DNA of 61,091 nucleotides from an uncultured Granulicella sp. (GCA_937873145.1 CALMVK010000040.1:1-61091); one strand, 5' to 3'. Positions 1 to 8,635 are shown, counted from the first letter of the stretch. Notes: generated by a model from the letters alone, not told the origin. Program-made: numbers and translations.

Positions 1-1741
1 CCACCCGCAGCGCCGTATACCCCTCAAACTCCGTCTTCGGCAACTCCCGATACACCGGCGCCGCCGACTTCTGCGACCCACCCTTCCAGGAAGCGCGGGC
101 GCGTTCCTGCTCTTCAATCTTTGCCCGTTCGAAGCCTTCTGAGTCCAGGCTGTAGCAGTAATCACGCAGGACGTCCACCATGAAATCGAGTGGCAGGCCA
201 AAGGTTTCATAGAGGTAGAACGCTTTCTTGCCCGAAAACACGGGAGGCCAACCAGCAAGCAGAAACCGTGCAAGCTCGCTTGAGAACTGTGCGCCTTGTG
301 CAGAATCACTTGTATTGAGAAAGGGCTGGACGCGAATTTTGAATTCTTGCATACAGTCAGCCTCAAAGTAAGTCTTCAGAGCTTCGCCTGTACGGCCTTC
401 CCGCCGATTCCAGAACGTTTGCATCGCGTTGTAGACAACCGGCGCGCCGTCCTCTAAAAGGCCTTCGTCAATGGAGAGTTCTCCTAAGCGGAAGCTACGA
501 AGAGACTCGCGAACAGACTCTATATGACTCGTCGTTAACTCGCTATCTAACTTCCACAAGCCATCTGAAATCACCCGAGCAAACTGCTCCTCCTCCGCCA
601 ACACCGTCTTACTCACCCGCTCCGCAGTCTCTACCAACTCCGGATACGACCCCTTCATCTCATCCCGAACCGCCTTCACCATCTCGAACATAAACGGCTG
701 TTCCTGCCCCAGCAGTCGCCCATGCCGAATCCCGCGCCGCAGAATCTTCCGCAGCACATACCCACGCCCTTCGTTCGCCGGCTGCACTCCATCCGAGATC
801 AAAAACGTAGCCGCCCGAGCATGGTCCGCAATAATCCGCAGACTAGCCGCACCCTTTTCATCCCCCACCGGAACCGGGTGCCCCATGTCTCGCTTCTGAG
901 ACATGGGTTCCAACGTCAGCTCCGCCGCCCGGCGAATCAACGGCACAAACAAGTCCGTGTCGTAGTTCGACATCACGCCCTGCAACACGCACGCAATCCG
1001 CTCCAGCCCCATGCCCGTATCAATGCTCGGCTTCGGCAAGGGCGTCAGCACCCCAGCGCCCGTCGCCGGATCCAGAGTCCGGTCGAACTGCATAAACACC
1101 AGGTTCCAAATCTCCATGTAGCGCTGGTCGTCCTGCGGAAACGGCTTGTCCTCGCCCGTCTCGCTCGCCGCCAGCCCCAGGTCGAAGAAGATCTCGGAGC
1201 ACGGCCCACACGGCCCCGTATCCCCCATTTGCCAGAAATTGTCCTTCAGGCTCATCGCGAAGATGCGCTCGCGCGGCACCCCCGCCTCCACCCACAGTTC
1301 CTCGGCTTCAGAGTCGCGCGGGACGCCATCGCTCCCCTCAAAGATCGTCACGTACAGCCGCGCCGGATCGATCCCAAACCAGTTCGGCGAGGTCAGCAGC
1401 TCCCACGCAAAGGCGATCGCTTCCCGCTTGAAGTAATCGCCAAAGCTGAAGTTCCCGAGCATCTCAAAAAACGTATGGTGCCGCCGCGTAAAGCCCACGT
1501 TCTCAAGATCGTTATGCTTGCCCCCCGCACGCACGCACTTCTGCGAGCTCGCCGCCCGCGTGTACGCCCGCTGCTCCGCGCCCAGAAAGACATCCTTGAA
1601 CTGGTTCATCCCCGCATTCGTAAACAGCAGCGTCGGATCATTGGCCGGCACCAGCGACGACGAGTGCACACGCCGGTGCCCTTTGGTCTCAAAAAAACGC
1701 AGAAAGTCTTCACGAATCTGGCTGCCAGAACGATAGTCCAT
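1..1741 (-). CDS. alaS: Alanine-tRNA ligase, N-terminal 580 residues (runs off the left edge)
   Basis: AlaRS charges tRNA-Ala with alanine in the cytoplasm. The minus strand reads open from an ATG at 1741 to base 1 with classic class II aminoacylation-domain sequence: S-x-x-L-V-P near residue 30, [26 protein letters not shown], and G-P-C-G-P-C-S-E-I. The tRNA-recognition region begins with [13 protein letters not shown] and [12 protein letters not shown]. The editing and C-terminal domains lie outside the window. An imperfect palindromic repeat (874-910) is inserted in frame and encodes a short segment with [10 protein letters not shown] between the catalytic domain and the tRNA-binding region. 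No stop interrupts the visible part. Confidence 0.96.
   Translation of the reverse strand, partial: MDYRSGSQIREDFLRFFETKGHRRVHSSSLVPANDPTLLFTNAGMNQFKDVFLGAEQRAYTRAASSQKCVRAGGKHNDLENVGFTRRHHTFFEMLGNFSFGDYFKREAIAFAWELLTSPNWFGIDPARLYVTIFEGSDGVPRDSEAEELWVEAGVPRERIFAMSLKDNFWQMGDTGPCGPCSEIFFDLGLAASETGEDKPFPQDDQRYMEIWNLVFMQFDRTLDPATGAGVLTPLPKPSIDTGMGLERIACVLQGVMSNYDTDLFVPLIRRAAELTLEPMSQKRDMGHPVPVGDEKGAASLRIIADHARAATFLISDGVQPANEGRGYVLRKILRRGIRHGRLLGQEQPFMFEMVKAVRDEMKGSYPELVETAERVSKTVLAEEEQFARVISDGLWKLDSELTTSHIESVRESLRSFRLGELSIDEGLLEDGAPVVYNAMQTFWNRREGRTGEALKTYFEADCMQEFKIRVQPFLNTSDSAQGAQFSSELARFLLAGWPPVFSGKKAFYLYETFGLPLDFMVDVLRDYCYSLDSEGFERAKIEEQERARASWKGGSQKSAAPVYRELPKTEFEGYTALRV
874..910. repeat. 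Palindromic repeat, copy 1, inside alaS
   Basis: A 10-bp perfect stem (882-891 with 898-907) and 6-base loop follow the lead-in CCGGGTGC. A diverged copy at 11020-11055 has the same lead-in and layout, with changes on both sides of the stem that keep it paired. It looks like a dispersed REP-like element. This copy lies in frame within a coding sequence. Confidence 0.75.
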
Positions 1742-1768
1742 AGAGCTAAAGTCTAGCAGCGCGACCGC

Positions 1769-2734
1769 TCAGAGCTTCAGCACCCGCTCCGCATTCCCAT
1801 GCGTCAACTTCTCCATGTCGCCCTCGCTCAGCGTCCTCGCCGCCTCCTCCAGGAACTTCCGCCCCTGCGTATTCAGGCTGAACGGATAGTCCACCGAGAA
1901 CATCATCCGCTCGATCCCCACCACCTCAAGCGCCAGCCGGAGCGGCGGCTGCGTAAAGTAGCCACTCGTCGTCAGGTGAAGGTTGCTGCGGAAGTATTCC
2001 GCCACGGTCTGCCGCAGATGCGCCGGCCCGGACAGGATGCCGCTCGACCGCGCCAGCGCCATGGGCAGCATCTCGCCCATGTGCCCGATAATGAGCTGCA
2101 GATCCGGCAGCCGGTCGAACAGCCCGGACACGATCAGCCGCAGCGTATGCAGCGCCGTCTCCGCGTGCCAGCCCCAGCCGGCGATCGAGAGGATCTGCCC
2201 CAGGCCATCGGGAAGCCCGCTGAAGTACGCCTGCTGCACCGCATGCGGCGGCAACGACGGATGCAGGTACACCGGCGCACCCAGGCGCTGGGCCGTCTCG
2301 AACACTGGCAGAAAGCGCGGATCGTCGTAAAACAGGCCCCCGCACGTGCCATCGAGCAGAACGCCGGCGAATCCCAGTTTCGTCATGCACCGCTCAAGCT
2401 CTGCCGCCGCTTGCTCCGGCTCCTTCATGCCCAGCAGCGCGAAGCCCGCCAGGCGCGTAGGATGTGCCTGCACCGCAGCCGCCAACTCATCGTTGATGTC
2501 CCGCGCCAAGGCCGTCGCGTCCGGCCCAGCCAGTTCATCGAAGCCGATGCTGGCCAGCGACAACACCTGCAGGTCGATTCCCGCCTCCTCCATCGCCGCG
2601 AGCCGGCCCTCACCCAGGTCCAGCAGCTTTGGCCACAGAGCCACAATTGCCGGCAGCGCAGTCTTTTCATAGGCTCCCGTTGCTTTGAGGAAGGACTTGG
2701 TGATGAAGTGTTCTTCGAGCGTAATGGTCTTCAT
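1769..2734 (-). CDS. Amidohydrolase family protein (ACMSD/decarboxylase-like)
   Basis: A 321-residue TIM-barrel metal-dependent hydrolase of the amidohydrolase_2 (ACMSD-like) family. These enzymes decarboxylate or hydrolyse aromatic or small acids in the cytoplasm; the substrate cannot be told. The N-terminus M-K-T-I-T-L-E-E-H-F carries the E-x-H metal-binding start, a barrel strand gives V-Y-L-H-P-S-L-P-P, and near the C-terminus come I-I-G-H-M-G-E and S-V-D-Y-P-F. The ATG at 2734 was chosen because it overlaps the stop of the upstream DUF429 gene in an ATGA, which implies translational coupling, and because the conserved E-E-H segment follows at once. A longer upstream frame is only overlap with the neighbour. 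Confidence 0.85.
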   Translation of the reverse strand: MKTITLEEHFITKSFLKATGAYEKTALPAIVALWPKLLDLGEGRLAAMEEAGIDLQVLSLASIGFDELAGPDATALARDINDELAAAVQAHPTRLAGFALLGMKEPEQAAAELERCMTKLGFAGVLLDGTCGGLFYDDPRFLPVFETAQRLGAPVYLHPSLPPHAVQQAYFSGLPDGLGQILSIAGWGWHAETALHTLRLIVSGLFDRLPDLQLIIGHMGEMLPMALARSSGILSGPAHLRQTVAEYFRSNLHLTTSGYFTQPPLRLALEVVGIERMMFSVDYPFSLNTQGRKFLEEAARTLSEGDMEKLTHGNAERVLKL

Positions 2735-3681
2735 ATTGCATTTGGATGCGCCTCGAATACGCCGGGCCGCCAGGTGATCCCCTCCAGCCGCAGGGTCGGA
2801 TCCTCCGTTTGCTGCAATTGGGCGAACTCGGCACGATGCCGCACCATCTCCACGCCGCACACCAGCGCGTCGAACGCGTCCTCGCTCCCCTCGGCCTTCT
2901 CTAACACCGCACGCGAGAGGCCTGCGTAGAGCGGGTCCGTCCTCTGCCGTGCCTGCAAGTACATCCGCCGAGCCTCCCCGTTGGCCTTCTTCACCGGCCC
3001 TGTCAGCAGACGCGTATACATTTCCACCAGCAGAGGCTGGGGCTTCTCAACATCCAGGGCTGCCGATTCAAACGGCCACACCCGGAATCCCGCCTCATGC
3101 ATCCGCTCCAGCCACGGCATCCCCCGCAGCGAACCCGTGCCCACCGAGCCCGAACCGCCGATCTGGAAGGGCGATTTAGGCGTGATCCCCCGCATCAGCG
3201 CCGCCCGCGCCGCATCGCCCCCGGCCAGCGCCTGCTCGATCTTGTTCTCCATGTCCGTGCGCCGCATCATGCGCGGCAGGTTCACTCCGCAAAATTGTGC
3301 GGGACGCTTGTGCGGCCGGCCCCAGAAACGCTCATCCCGCTCATGCTCCGCGCAGGTGGTACCCAGCCAGCGCTCGCCATGGCCCGCGGCCACGTGCCGC
3401 CACAGATCGAACACCGACGCGCAGCCATGCTCGGCCAAAAACCACGCTGGGTAGCTGAAGCAGCAGTCGATCCCCACCACCATCTTCGGTGTCTCGGCTG
3501 CCAGCGCCAGCAGAAACGCGTTTAGCTCCTCGCGGCTGCGTCCGCCTTCGAGTCGCATCGATCCGCCGCCAACTCGCCCGGTCCCGCTCCGTGCAGACGC
3601 CGTCCACACGGCCGCCCAGATCTTCTTGCGCTGTCCCGGGCCTTTGTCGCCCGAGTAGTCGACCGCGACTACACGCTGCAT
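2731..3681 (-). CDS. DUF429-like protein
   Basis: A 316-residue protein beginning M-Q-R-V-V-A-V-D-Y-S-G-D-K-G. The start V-A-V-D and the later M-V-V-G-I-D-C-C-F-S-Y-P segment suggest the RNase H-like fold seen in DUF429 proteins, where acidic residues at strand ends may bind metal. A late E-D-A-F-D-A-L-V-C-G motif fits the same family. No specific reaction is known. It overlaps the following amidohydrolase by four bases (ATGA), so the two are probably made together, and it lies downstream of trpF in the same direction. The frame stays open upstream of 3681 through non-conserved sequence; the ATG at 3681 is the natural start. Confidence 0.7.
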   Translation of the reverse strand: MQRVVAVDYSGDKGPGQRKKIWAAVWTASARSGTGRVGGGSMRLEGGRSREELNAFLLALAAETPKMVVGIDCCFSYPAWFLAEHGCASVFDLWRHVAAGHGERWLGTTCAEHERDERFWGRPHKRPAQFCGVNLPRMMRRTDMENKIEQALAGGDAARAALMRGITPKSPFQIGGSGSVGTGSLRGMPWLERMHEAGFRVWPFESAALDVEKPQPLLVEMYTRLLTGPVKKANGEARRMYLQARQRTDPLYAGLSRAVLEKAEGSEDAFDALVCGVEMVRHRAEFAQLQQTEDPTLRLEGITWRPGVFEAHPNAI

Positions 3682-3748
3682 CGGTCTGTTCTCGGGTGCG
3701 CCCGCAGCCCTTACGCCGTCCAGAGGCTGGACGCTGGACCCCGTGCGC

Positions 3749-4441
3749 CTACGCTCCCCGGGCATGTTCGATGAACTCCCGCAGCTTTCCGAAATCTTTT
3801 CGCCCCGGCTCTCGCTCCACCCCGCTCGCCACATCCACTCCCCAGGGGCGCAGCGTCCGGGCTGCCTCCGCCACATTCTCCGGCTGCAGACCTCCGGCCA
3901 GGACCATCCGAACCCCCTGCTTCCGCTGTGCGGCGAAGACGCCCTGCGCGCTCCCCCAATCGAACGAGACCCCCAGCCCTCCGGAGACCCGGCCCACCTT
4001 GGCATCGACCAGCACTCTTTGCCCCGGAGCGACACAGGCCACGTGGTTGAGCGCATGCATCGCCTGCCGCATCGGCTCGTCCCCCTCCGCTGCCTCAACG
4101 CCCGGCACAGCCCAGTGCACCACCGGGATCACCGCCAGGCCCGGCATCCGTTGTTCCAACTCTGCCGTCCATCGGGCGTCGAAGCTGCCATGCAGTTGCA
4201 CCCCGGTCAGCCCGGCCGTCTCAGCTACCGCGGCAACCTCCTCCACCCCAGCTTCTACAAAGACACCGATCCGCTCCACCTCCGCCGGCAGCACGCGCGC
4301 GATCTCCCGCACCTGCTGTGGGGTGACCTGCCGGACACTGGGCGCAAAGACGAACCCGACCGCATCCGCACCCAACTCCGCCGCCTGCAACGCATCTTCA
4401 GCGCAGGTGTTTGCGCAAATTTTGATCCACTGGATGGACAC
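3749..4441 (-). CDS. trpF: Phosphoribosylanthranilate isomerase
   Basis: TrpF catalyses the Amadori rearrangement of N-(5'-phosphoribosyl)anthranilate in tryptophan synthesis. The 230-residue (beta-alpha)8 barrel starts W-I-K-I-C-A-N-T, where the Cys is the usual catalytic base (most homologues read K-I-C-G-x-T). Further family motifs are A-D-A-V-G-F-V-F, V-Q-L-H-G, L-A-G-G-L-x-P-E-N-V and the phosphate-binding V-A-S-G-V-E. The acid segment reads V-D-A-K-V-G-R-V-S-G-G-L-G-V-S-F-D-W against the usual D-S-x-x-x-G-G-T-G-x-x-F-D-W, a mild variation. trpC lies 17 bases upstream in the same direction, so the two form a trp operon fragment. Confidence 0.93.
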   Translation of the reverse strand: MSIQWIKICANTCAEDALQAAELGADAVGFVFAPSVRQVTPQQVREIARVLPAEVERIGVFVEAGVEEVAAVAETAGLTGVQLHGSFDARWTAELEQRMPGLAVIPVVHWAVPGVEAAEGDEPMRQAMHALNHVACVAPGQRVLVDAKVGRVSGGLGVSFDWGSAQGVFAAQRKQGVRMVLAGGLQPENVAEAARTLRPWGVDVASGVEREPGRKDFGKLREFIEHARGA

Positions 4442-4458
4442 GCCGGCTCTCCCTGAAG

Positions 4459-5262
4459 CTACACTTCGATTGCGTAATCCCGGCCCAGCAGCAGCGCCAG
4501 CGCCGCCGAGGGCTCGGGCTGCCGCATCAGCGTCTCTCCCACCAGGAACGCGTCGTAGCCGATGCCCATTCTTTGCTCGATGTCGGCCGGCGTACGAATC
4601 CCGCTCTCCGCCACCCGCAGCACCCCTTCCGGCATGTGCGCAATCAGCTCGAAGTGCCGCCGCGCGTCCACCTGCAAGGTCTTCAAATCGCGCGCGTTGA
4701 CCCCCACCAACGAAAAGCCCAGGTCGAGCGCCCGCGTCAACTCTTCGCGGTCATGCACCTCGCACAGCACATCCAGCTGCAGGCGCTTGGCCTCCGCGTT
4801 CAGCGCCACCAGGTCACGGTCCGCATGCGCCGCCACAATCAGCAGCACCGCATCCGCCCCGGCCGCACGCGCCTCCAGAATCTGGAACGGGTCCAGGATA
4901 AAGTCTTTCCGGAGCACCGGAATCCGCACCGCCTGGGACACCGCCCTCAGATCCTCCAGCGACCCCTGGAAAAAATCCTCGTCGGTCAGCACCGAGAGCG
5001 CCGCCGCCCCTACCTCCTCGTACGCCTGGGCGATCGGCGCCGGCCGGTAGTCTTCGCGCAGCAGACCCTTGGACGGCGAAGCCTTTTTCAGCTCCGCAAT
5101 AATCGCCGGTCCGTCTGCCGCCACGCTTCGCAGGCCCGCCAGAAAACCCCGCGGCCGATGCGCCGCCGCCTGCCGCTCCAGACTACCGAGGTCCACGGCT
5201 GCTTTGCGTTTCTGCACACGCAGCAGCGTCTGCGCCATGATCCGGTCCAGGTAAGTCGCCAT
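4459..5262 (-). CDS. trpC: Indole-3-glycerol phosphate synthase
   Basis: TrpC closes the indole ring in tryptophan synthesis, converting CdRP to indole-3-glycerol phosphate. The 267-residue protein has the normal family length. Visible motifs are A-E-L-K-K-A-S-P-S-K-G (catalytic Lys and phosphate site), L-R-K-D-F-I-L-D-P (catalytic Lys), V-G-V-N-A-R-D-L and V-A-E-S-G-I near the C-terminus. It lies directly upstream of trpF. A tRNA-Leu gene ends about 115 bases upstream on the same strand, so the trp pair probably has its own promoter after the hairpin at 5338-5357. Confidence 0.95.
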   Translation of the reverse strand: MATYLDRIMAQTLLRVQKRKAAVDLGSLERQAAAHRPRGFLAGLRSVAADGPAIIAELKKASPSKGLLREDYRPAPIAQAYEEVGAAALSVLTDEDFFQGSLEDLRAVSQAVRIPVLRKDFILDPFQILEARAAGADAVLLIVAAHADRDLVALNAEAKRLQLDVLCEVHDREELTRALDLGFSLVGVNARDLKTLQVDARRHFELIAHMPEGVLRVAESGIRTPADIEQRMGIGYDAFLVGETLMRQPEPSAALALLLGRDYAIEV

Positions 5263-5337
5263 CGTCTAGGCTGGTCCTCTGCCGCTGCTCCCGGAGCTCT
5301 GCTCGCAAGTCGATCCGCGGCAGTCCGGAGACGGCAA

Positions 5338-5357
5338 GACCCCTCACCTGAGGGGTC
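5338..5357 (-). terminator. Hairpin downstream of tRNA-Leu, possible terminator
   Basis: A 9-bp perfect inverted repeat (5338-5346 with 5349-5357) has a two-base loop. It lies 19 bases beyond the tRNA-Leu 3' end on the same strand. The following T-tract is poor, so it may be an inefficient terminator or a processing hairpin. Confidence 0.4.
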
Positions 5358-5376
5358 CCGTTGTCCTACAGAAATT

Positions 5377-5463
5377 TGGTGCCGAAGAAGGGACTCGAAC
5401 CCCCACACCCTTGCGAGTACGTGGACCTGAACCACGCGCGTCTGCCAATTCCGCCACTACGGC
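5377..5463 (-). tRNA. tRNA-Leu (anticodon CAG)
   Basis: An 87-nt cloverleaf on the minus strand starts GCCGTAG and ends with an encoded CCA (5377-5379). The acceptor arms pair except for one U-U mismatch. The D-arm carries the class II pattern GGCGGAATTGGCAGACG, the anticodon loop TTCAGGT gives CAG, an extended variable arm follows, and the T-loop reads GGTTCGAGTCC. The long variable arm and anticodon identify leucine. Confidence 0.95.
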
Positions 5464-5609
5464 ACTACGGTCAAGCAGGGAACTGGCTCCAATCACAGGT
5501 GCCAGCCCTCTCCAGATACTCGCAAACTCCCGCATCTCTGTCAATTCCACCGCGCGTGTCTTACACTGAGAGCGCATTCCCAGGCTGCAAACCAAGGTCC
5601 CCGCGTTCT

Positions 5610-5879
5610 ATGTCCATCCCGTATAAACCGAGCCAGTCGGAACCAGGCCTTCCCGCGCCCGAGATGATCCCTGAAGAGCTTGCGCTTGAGATCCGCCGGC
5701 TGGCCCACGATCTCTCGAACGCCCTCGAGATCATCGTCCAGACCAGCTACCTGCTCTCCACCGCCGAGCTTAAGGAGCCCGCCTCCGCCTGGCTCGGCAT
5801 GCTCGACTCCGGCGTCAACAAATGCCTGGACATCAACCAGGACCTGCGCAAATACATCAAGACCCACACCTCGCCTTAA
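5610..5879 (+). CDS. Small H-box protein, HisKA/HPt-like
   Basis: An 89-residue protein whose second half is a helix with L-A-H-D-L-S-N-A-L-E-I-I, resembling the phosphoacceptor H-box of histidine kinases, but with no ATPase domain. It may be a phosphotransfer or histidine-kinase dimerisation remnant. It is convergent with a CheY-like response regulator 54 bases away, which makes a functional link plausible but unproven. The ATG at 5610 was chosen; the frame upstream runs through the tRNA gene and is not coding. Confidence 0.5.
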   Translation: MSIPYKPSQSEPGLPAPEMIPEELALEIRRLAHDLSNALEIIVQTSYLLSTAELKEPASAWLGMLDSGVNKCLDINQDLRKYIKTHTSP

Positions 5880-5933
5880 CGGCTCGCTCGCAGGCTTTCA
5901 ACAATCCATCTTCCGTTGCGCGCCCGTTTCCGC

Positions 5934-6521
5934 TTACTCCGCCGCAATCGTGTTCCGGCTCCCTGCTCTTGTACCCGCCTTCTTCGCCGGCTTCTTAATC
6001 TGAGCGCTCTTCTTCGGCTTCGTCTTTTCCTCCGCCGTGTCCTGCTCTTCCTTCCCTCGGGCTCCTTCCTGGCCTGCCGAAGCCGCCGCCAGGCCTGCCG
6101 CAAACCCCGCCGCCAGGCCCGCCCCAGGACCTGCCGACTCCAGCTTCTTCAGCTTCGCCGCATGGCTCTCAAACAACTTATCCAGCTGCTGCAGCAGCAC
6201 CCGCGTATGAGTCGCCTTCACCAGCATCTTGTCCGCGCCCATCGTCATGGCGTCCCCTTCTTCCAGAGGAAACGCCGTCAAGAGCGCCACCGCCGGATGA
6301 TACGGAGCCGTCCGCGCCGCCAGCACCACCTCGCGCCCCGCCTGCTCGGACTCCATCCGCATATCGGTGATGACCATGTCGTACTCGCGCGTCTTCAGCT
6401 TGCTCTTGCCCTCACGCGCGCTGGCTGCCGTCTCTACATCGAACCCGCTGATCTCCAGCACCGCCTTCATCGTCAGCAACACTGCCACTTCGTCGTCCAC
6501 CAGCAAAATCCGGCGCTTCAT
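5934..6521 (-). CDS. Response regulator receiver protein with low-complexity tail
   Basis: A CheY-like receiver domain fills residues 1-120. It begins M-K-R-R-I-L-L-V-D-D-E, where the D-D pair and E bind metal. The phosphoacceptor Asp lies in D-M-V-I-T-D-M-R-M, the Thr is in A-L-L-T-A, and the conserved Lys lies in M-L-V-K-A. No DNA-binding or enzyme domain follows. Instead, residues 130-195 are rich in Ala, Gly and Lys, with runs such as G-L-A-A-G-F-A-A-G-L and K-K-P-A-K-K-A. The basic tail resembles histone H1-like tails and might bind nucleic acid (inference). The product is cytoplasmic. Confidence 0.85.
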   Translation of the reverse strand: MKRRILLVDDEVAVLLTMKAVLEISGFDVETAASAREGKSKLKTREYDMVITDMRMESEQAGREVVLAARTAPYHPAVALLTAFPLEEGDAMTMGADKMLVKATHTRVLLQQLDKLFESHAAKLKKLESAGPGAGLAAGFAAGLAAASAGQEGARGKEEQDTAEEKTKPKKSAQIKKPAKKAGTRAGSRNTIAAE

Positions 6522-6851
6522 GCACTTCTCCTAAACTCACAACTTCACAAACTTCACAGTTCAGCAAAGCGTTCCTCAGAACCCCTAACCAGCATACTGG
6601 CGATCAACCCTCATCATCCACGCACCGCCGCAAACCTGCAACCTTCGTCGTACGCCCGGCACGCGTCACGGCGGCCAACCCGTGCATCTAAATTCACGAA
6701 AGAGCGGTACGAAGAACACAATACGCAATGCTATACTCTGCGTTACAGTCGTCGTATAAGGTAGCGGCAAGCCTGCGCGCCTGACCACTCACCCCAACCC
6801 AGGCATGGCGGAGCATCTCTTGGCCCGCTGTGGAGGCTACCTATCCCACCG
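6522..6851. other. Intergenic region upstream of infC
   Basis: About 330 bases separate the divergent response-regulator and infC genes. A possible -10 (TATACT, 6732-6737) lacks a good -35. A GGAGG at 6832-6836 sits ahead of the infC start. I see no gene, and no leader structure I can name. Confidence 0.5.
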
Positions 6852-7382
6852 ATTGATAAACGTTCCGCCAAATCCTTCATCCGCACCAATGAGCGGGTGC
6901 GCGCCCGCGAAGTCCGCGTCATCGACGAAAACGGCGAGCAGCTCGGCGTCATGCCGCCCTTTGAAGCACTCAAGATGGCTCGTGAGCGCTCTCTCGACCT
7001 CGTTGAAATCTCGCCTAACGCCGTCCCGCCCGTCTGCAAGATCCAGGACTACGGCAAGTTTCTCTACGAGAAAGACAAGTCCGACCGCGCCGCACGCAAA
7101 AAGCAAAAAGTCATCGTCATCAAGGAAGTTAAATTCTCCGTCACCGTCGATGAGCATGACTACATTACCAAGAAAAATATGGCTGTCCGCTTCCTCGGCG
7201 AAGGCGACAAAGTGAAGGCGTCGTTGCGCTTCAAGGGCCGCCAGATGGCCCATCGCGACCTCGGCTACAAGATCATCAATCGCCTGATCCTCGATATCGG
7301 CGACGCCGGGCTGGTTGAATTTATGCCCCGCATGGAAGGCACCACGCTGCACGCCATTCTAGCGCCCTCAAAGAAAGCCTAA
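6852..7382 (+). CDS. infC: Translation initiation factor IF-3 (non-ATG start)
   Basis: IF-3 binds the 30S subunit and proofreads start-codon selection. The protein shows R-T-N-E-R-V-R-A-R-E-V-R-V-I-D, D-L-V-E-I-S-P-N-A-V-P-P-V-C-K-I, a Lys-rich linker near residue 80 and the C-terminal R-F-K-G-R-Q-M-A-H. The first ATG-like start (GTG 6897) would remove the conserved N-R-I/V-R-A-R-E-V region, so translation must begin upstream. Candidates are ATT at 6852, the unusual codon typical of infC autoregulation, and ATC at 6843, which is better spaced (6 bases) from the GGAGG at 6832-6836. I list 6852 by family convention; 6843 is a real alternative. Length is about 176 residues, normal for the family. 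Confidence 0.9.
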   Translation: MDKRSAKSFIRTNERVRAREVRVIDENGEQLGVMPPFEALKMARERSLDLVEISPNAVPPVCKIQDYGKFLYEKDKSDRAARKKQKVIVIKEVKFSVTVDEHDYITKKNMAVRFLGEGDKVKASLRFKGRQMAHRDLGYKIINRLILDIGDAGLVEFMPRMEGTTLHAILAPSKKA

Positions 7383-7503
7383 GCACAACCGGCCGCCCTC
7401 AAAAAGCCCGCACCTCTACCGCCCGCCGCTGCCTCTGTCCCCAGCCCTATCCCTCTCTCAGCCAAGTCTGCAGAAGCCTCCTAAGCTCTACAATCCCCAA
7501 CGC

Positions 7504-7540
7504 AAAACAACAGGCAGCCACCTCGGCTGCCTGTTGTTTT
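7504..7540. terminator. Strong bidirectional intrinsic terminator
   Basis: A 16-bp perfect stem (7504-7519 with 7525-7540) encloses a 5-base loop. The stem has four A on one side and four T on the other, so it can end transcription from infC (plus) and from the small gene at 7556-7876 (minus). Confidence 0.85.
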
Positions 7541-7555
7541 ACCAAACCGGAAAGA

Positions 7556-7876
7556 CTAAGCCGCAGCCTGCTCCAAGGCCTCACCAAGCTCCTTGATGTG
7601 CTTCGCCGACGCCGTCTTTTCGTCGCCAGCCACAGCCACCGTATCCTTGCCCATCTTGAGAACCAGCTTCTTGATCGCCTCGCCGTCCAGCTCGCTGGCA
7701 TGCAACAGTTTCTTCAGCTTGGCCAAATCCTGAACCACTTTCTTCACGCCCTCGTGGTCGTGCTTGGAGAGATACTCTTCCCAGCTTTCGATGTTGGTCG
7801 TGGCCTTCTCGATCGTGAAGGACTTCGCGCCCTGTTTAAGTGCTTCAATGGTCGTCGTAAATTTCGTGGTCGGCAT
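7556..7876 (-). CDS. Small helical hypothetical protein
   Basis: A 106-residue protein starting M-P-T-T-K-F-T-T-T-I-E, rich in Lys, Glu and Ala and probably all helical; no signal peptide or membrane segment. I do not recognise the family. It is convergent with infC and shares the strong terminator at 7504-7540. The ATG at 7876 was chosen because upstream sequence in the same frame is not conserved-looking and a purine-rich GGAGCTTG lies just ahead of it. Confidence 0.65.
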   Translation of the reverse strand: MPTTKFTTTIEALKQGAKSFTIEKATTNIESWEEYLSKHDHEGVKKVVQDLAKLKKLLHASELDGEAIKKLVLKMGKDTVAVAGDEKTASAKHIKELGEALEQAAA

Positions 7877-8035
7877 GGTGCAAGCTCCTGAGTTCGTGTC
7901 GGTTGCGTAGAAAAACAGGCTGATATGCGGATCAGCCCTCATCTCGCAGTCCGATGCAAAAGCCGGTTCACAGACCCGAATTCGTACGAATGATTCCGTT
8001 GACCAAGCGAACAAAGTAGCCAAAGATTGAACAGG

Positions 8036-8635
8036 CTAAAGCGGCGGAGGTGGTGGCGGCTGAATCGGCTGTGTCGCCGGAGCCGGAGCAGGGACCGCAG
8101 TTGCTGGAGAGGGCGTCTGCCCCGGTCCAGGAGCATCCTGGATCGCCGGGCCTCCGCTCACACCGTTTCCCCCTGCCGCTGGAGCCACCGGAACGCCCGC
8201 CGCCGGAACCACTCCCGTCTGCGCGGGGCCCGGAGCATCTTGGATCCGCTGTTCGTTCTGCACCTTGTCGATCCGCTGCTGCGCTGTGTTCACCTGCTGG
8301 TCGGTAATCTGTGCCGCGCGCGCCGACTGCGTCTGCTGCTGCTGCAGCAATCTCTGATCTGCCGCACGCTGCGCCGGCGTCTCGTCTGGACTGGGAGGGG
8401 ACGGAGGCGCCTGTTCAATCGGAATCCGTTGCGTCTGGCCGCCGGCCGCAGAGCCCCGCTGTCTGGCCGCCGCCTTCTTCACTTGACGCGAGGATGCAGG
8501 TGCGGTTGAAGACGCAGGCACCGTAGTTGACGGGGGAGCTGTTCCGGTCTGCGCAACCAGGCTCCGTCCTTCCCCCGAACCGATCCCTGCCAAACCCAGG
8601 AAAGCCACCCACCCTCTCACATAACGAAAGTCCAT
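8036..8635 (-). CDS. Secreted Pro/Ala/Gln-rich hypothetical protein
   Basis: A 199-residue protein. The first 30 residues (M-D-F-R-Y-V-R-G-W-V-A-F-L-G-L-A-G-I) look like a signal peptide ending near A-Q-T. The rest is low-complexity: Pro/Ser/Thr/Ala stretches, a Gln-rich helix (R-L-L-Q-Q-Q-Q-T-Q) and a run of prolines before the end. The nine-residue segment I-Q-D-A-P-G-P-x-Q occurs twice. It is probably envelope-associated. No catalytic motif is visible. It lies downstream of the YXWGXW gene on the same strand with a 170-base gap. Confidence 0.6.
   Translation of the reverse strand: MDFRYVRGWVAFLGLAGIGSGEGRSLVAQTGTAPPSTTVPASSTAPASSRQVKKAAARQRGSAAGGQTQRIPIEQAPPSPPSPDETPAQRAADQRLLQQQQTQSARAAQITDQQVNTAQQRIDKVQNEQRIQDAPGPAQTGVVPAAGVPVAPAAGGNGVSGGPAIQDAPGPGQTPSPATAVPAPAPATQPIQPPPPPPL

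Noticed and set aside
722..1756. A long plus-strand reading frame across alaS
   Set aside because: Arg/Pro/His-rich antisense frame; the minus strand encodes a clear alanyl-tRNA synthetase.
2860..4098. Longer start for the DUF429 gene, reaching into trpF
   Set aside because: The extra sequence is an out-of-frame overlap with trpF and lacks family similarity.
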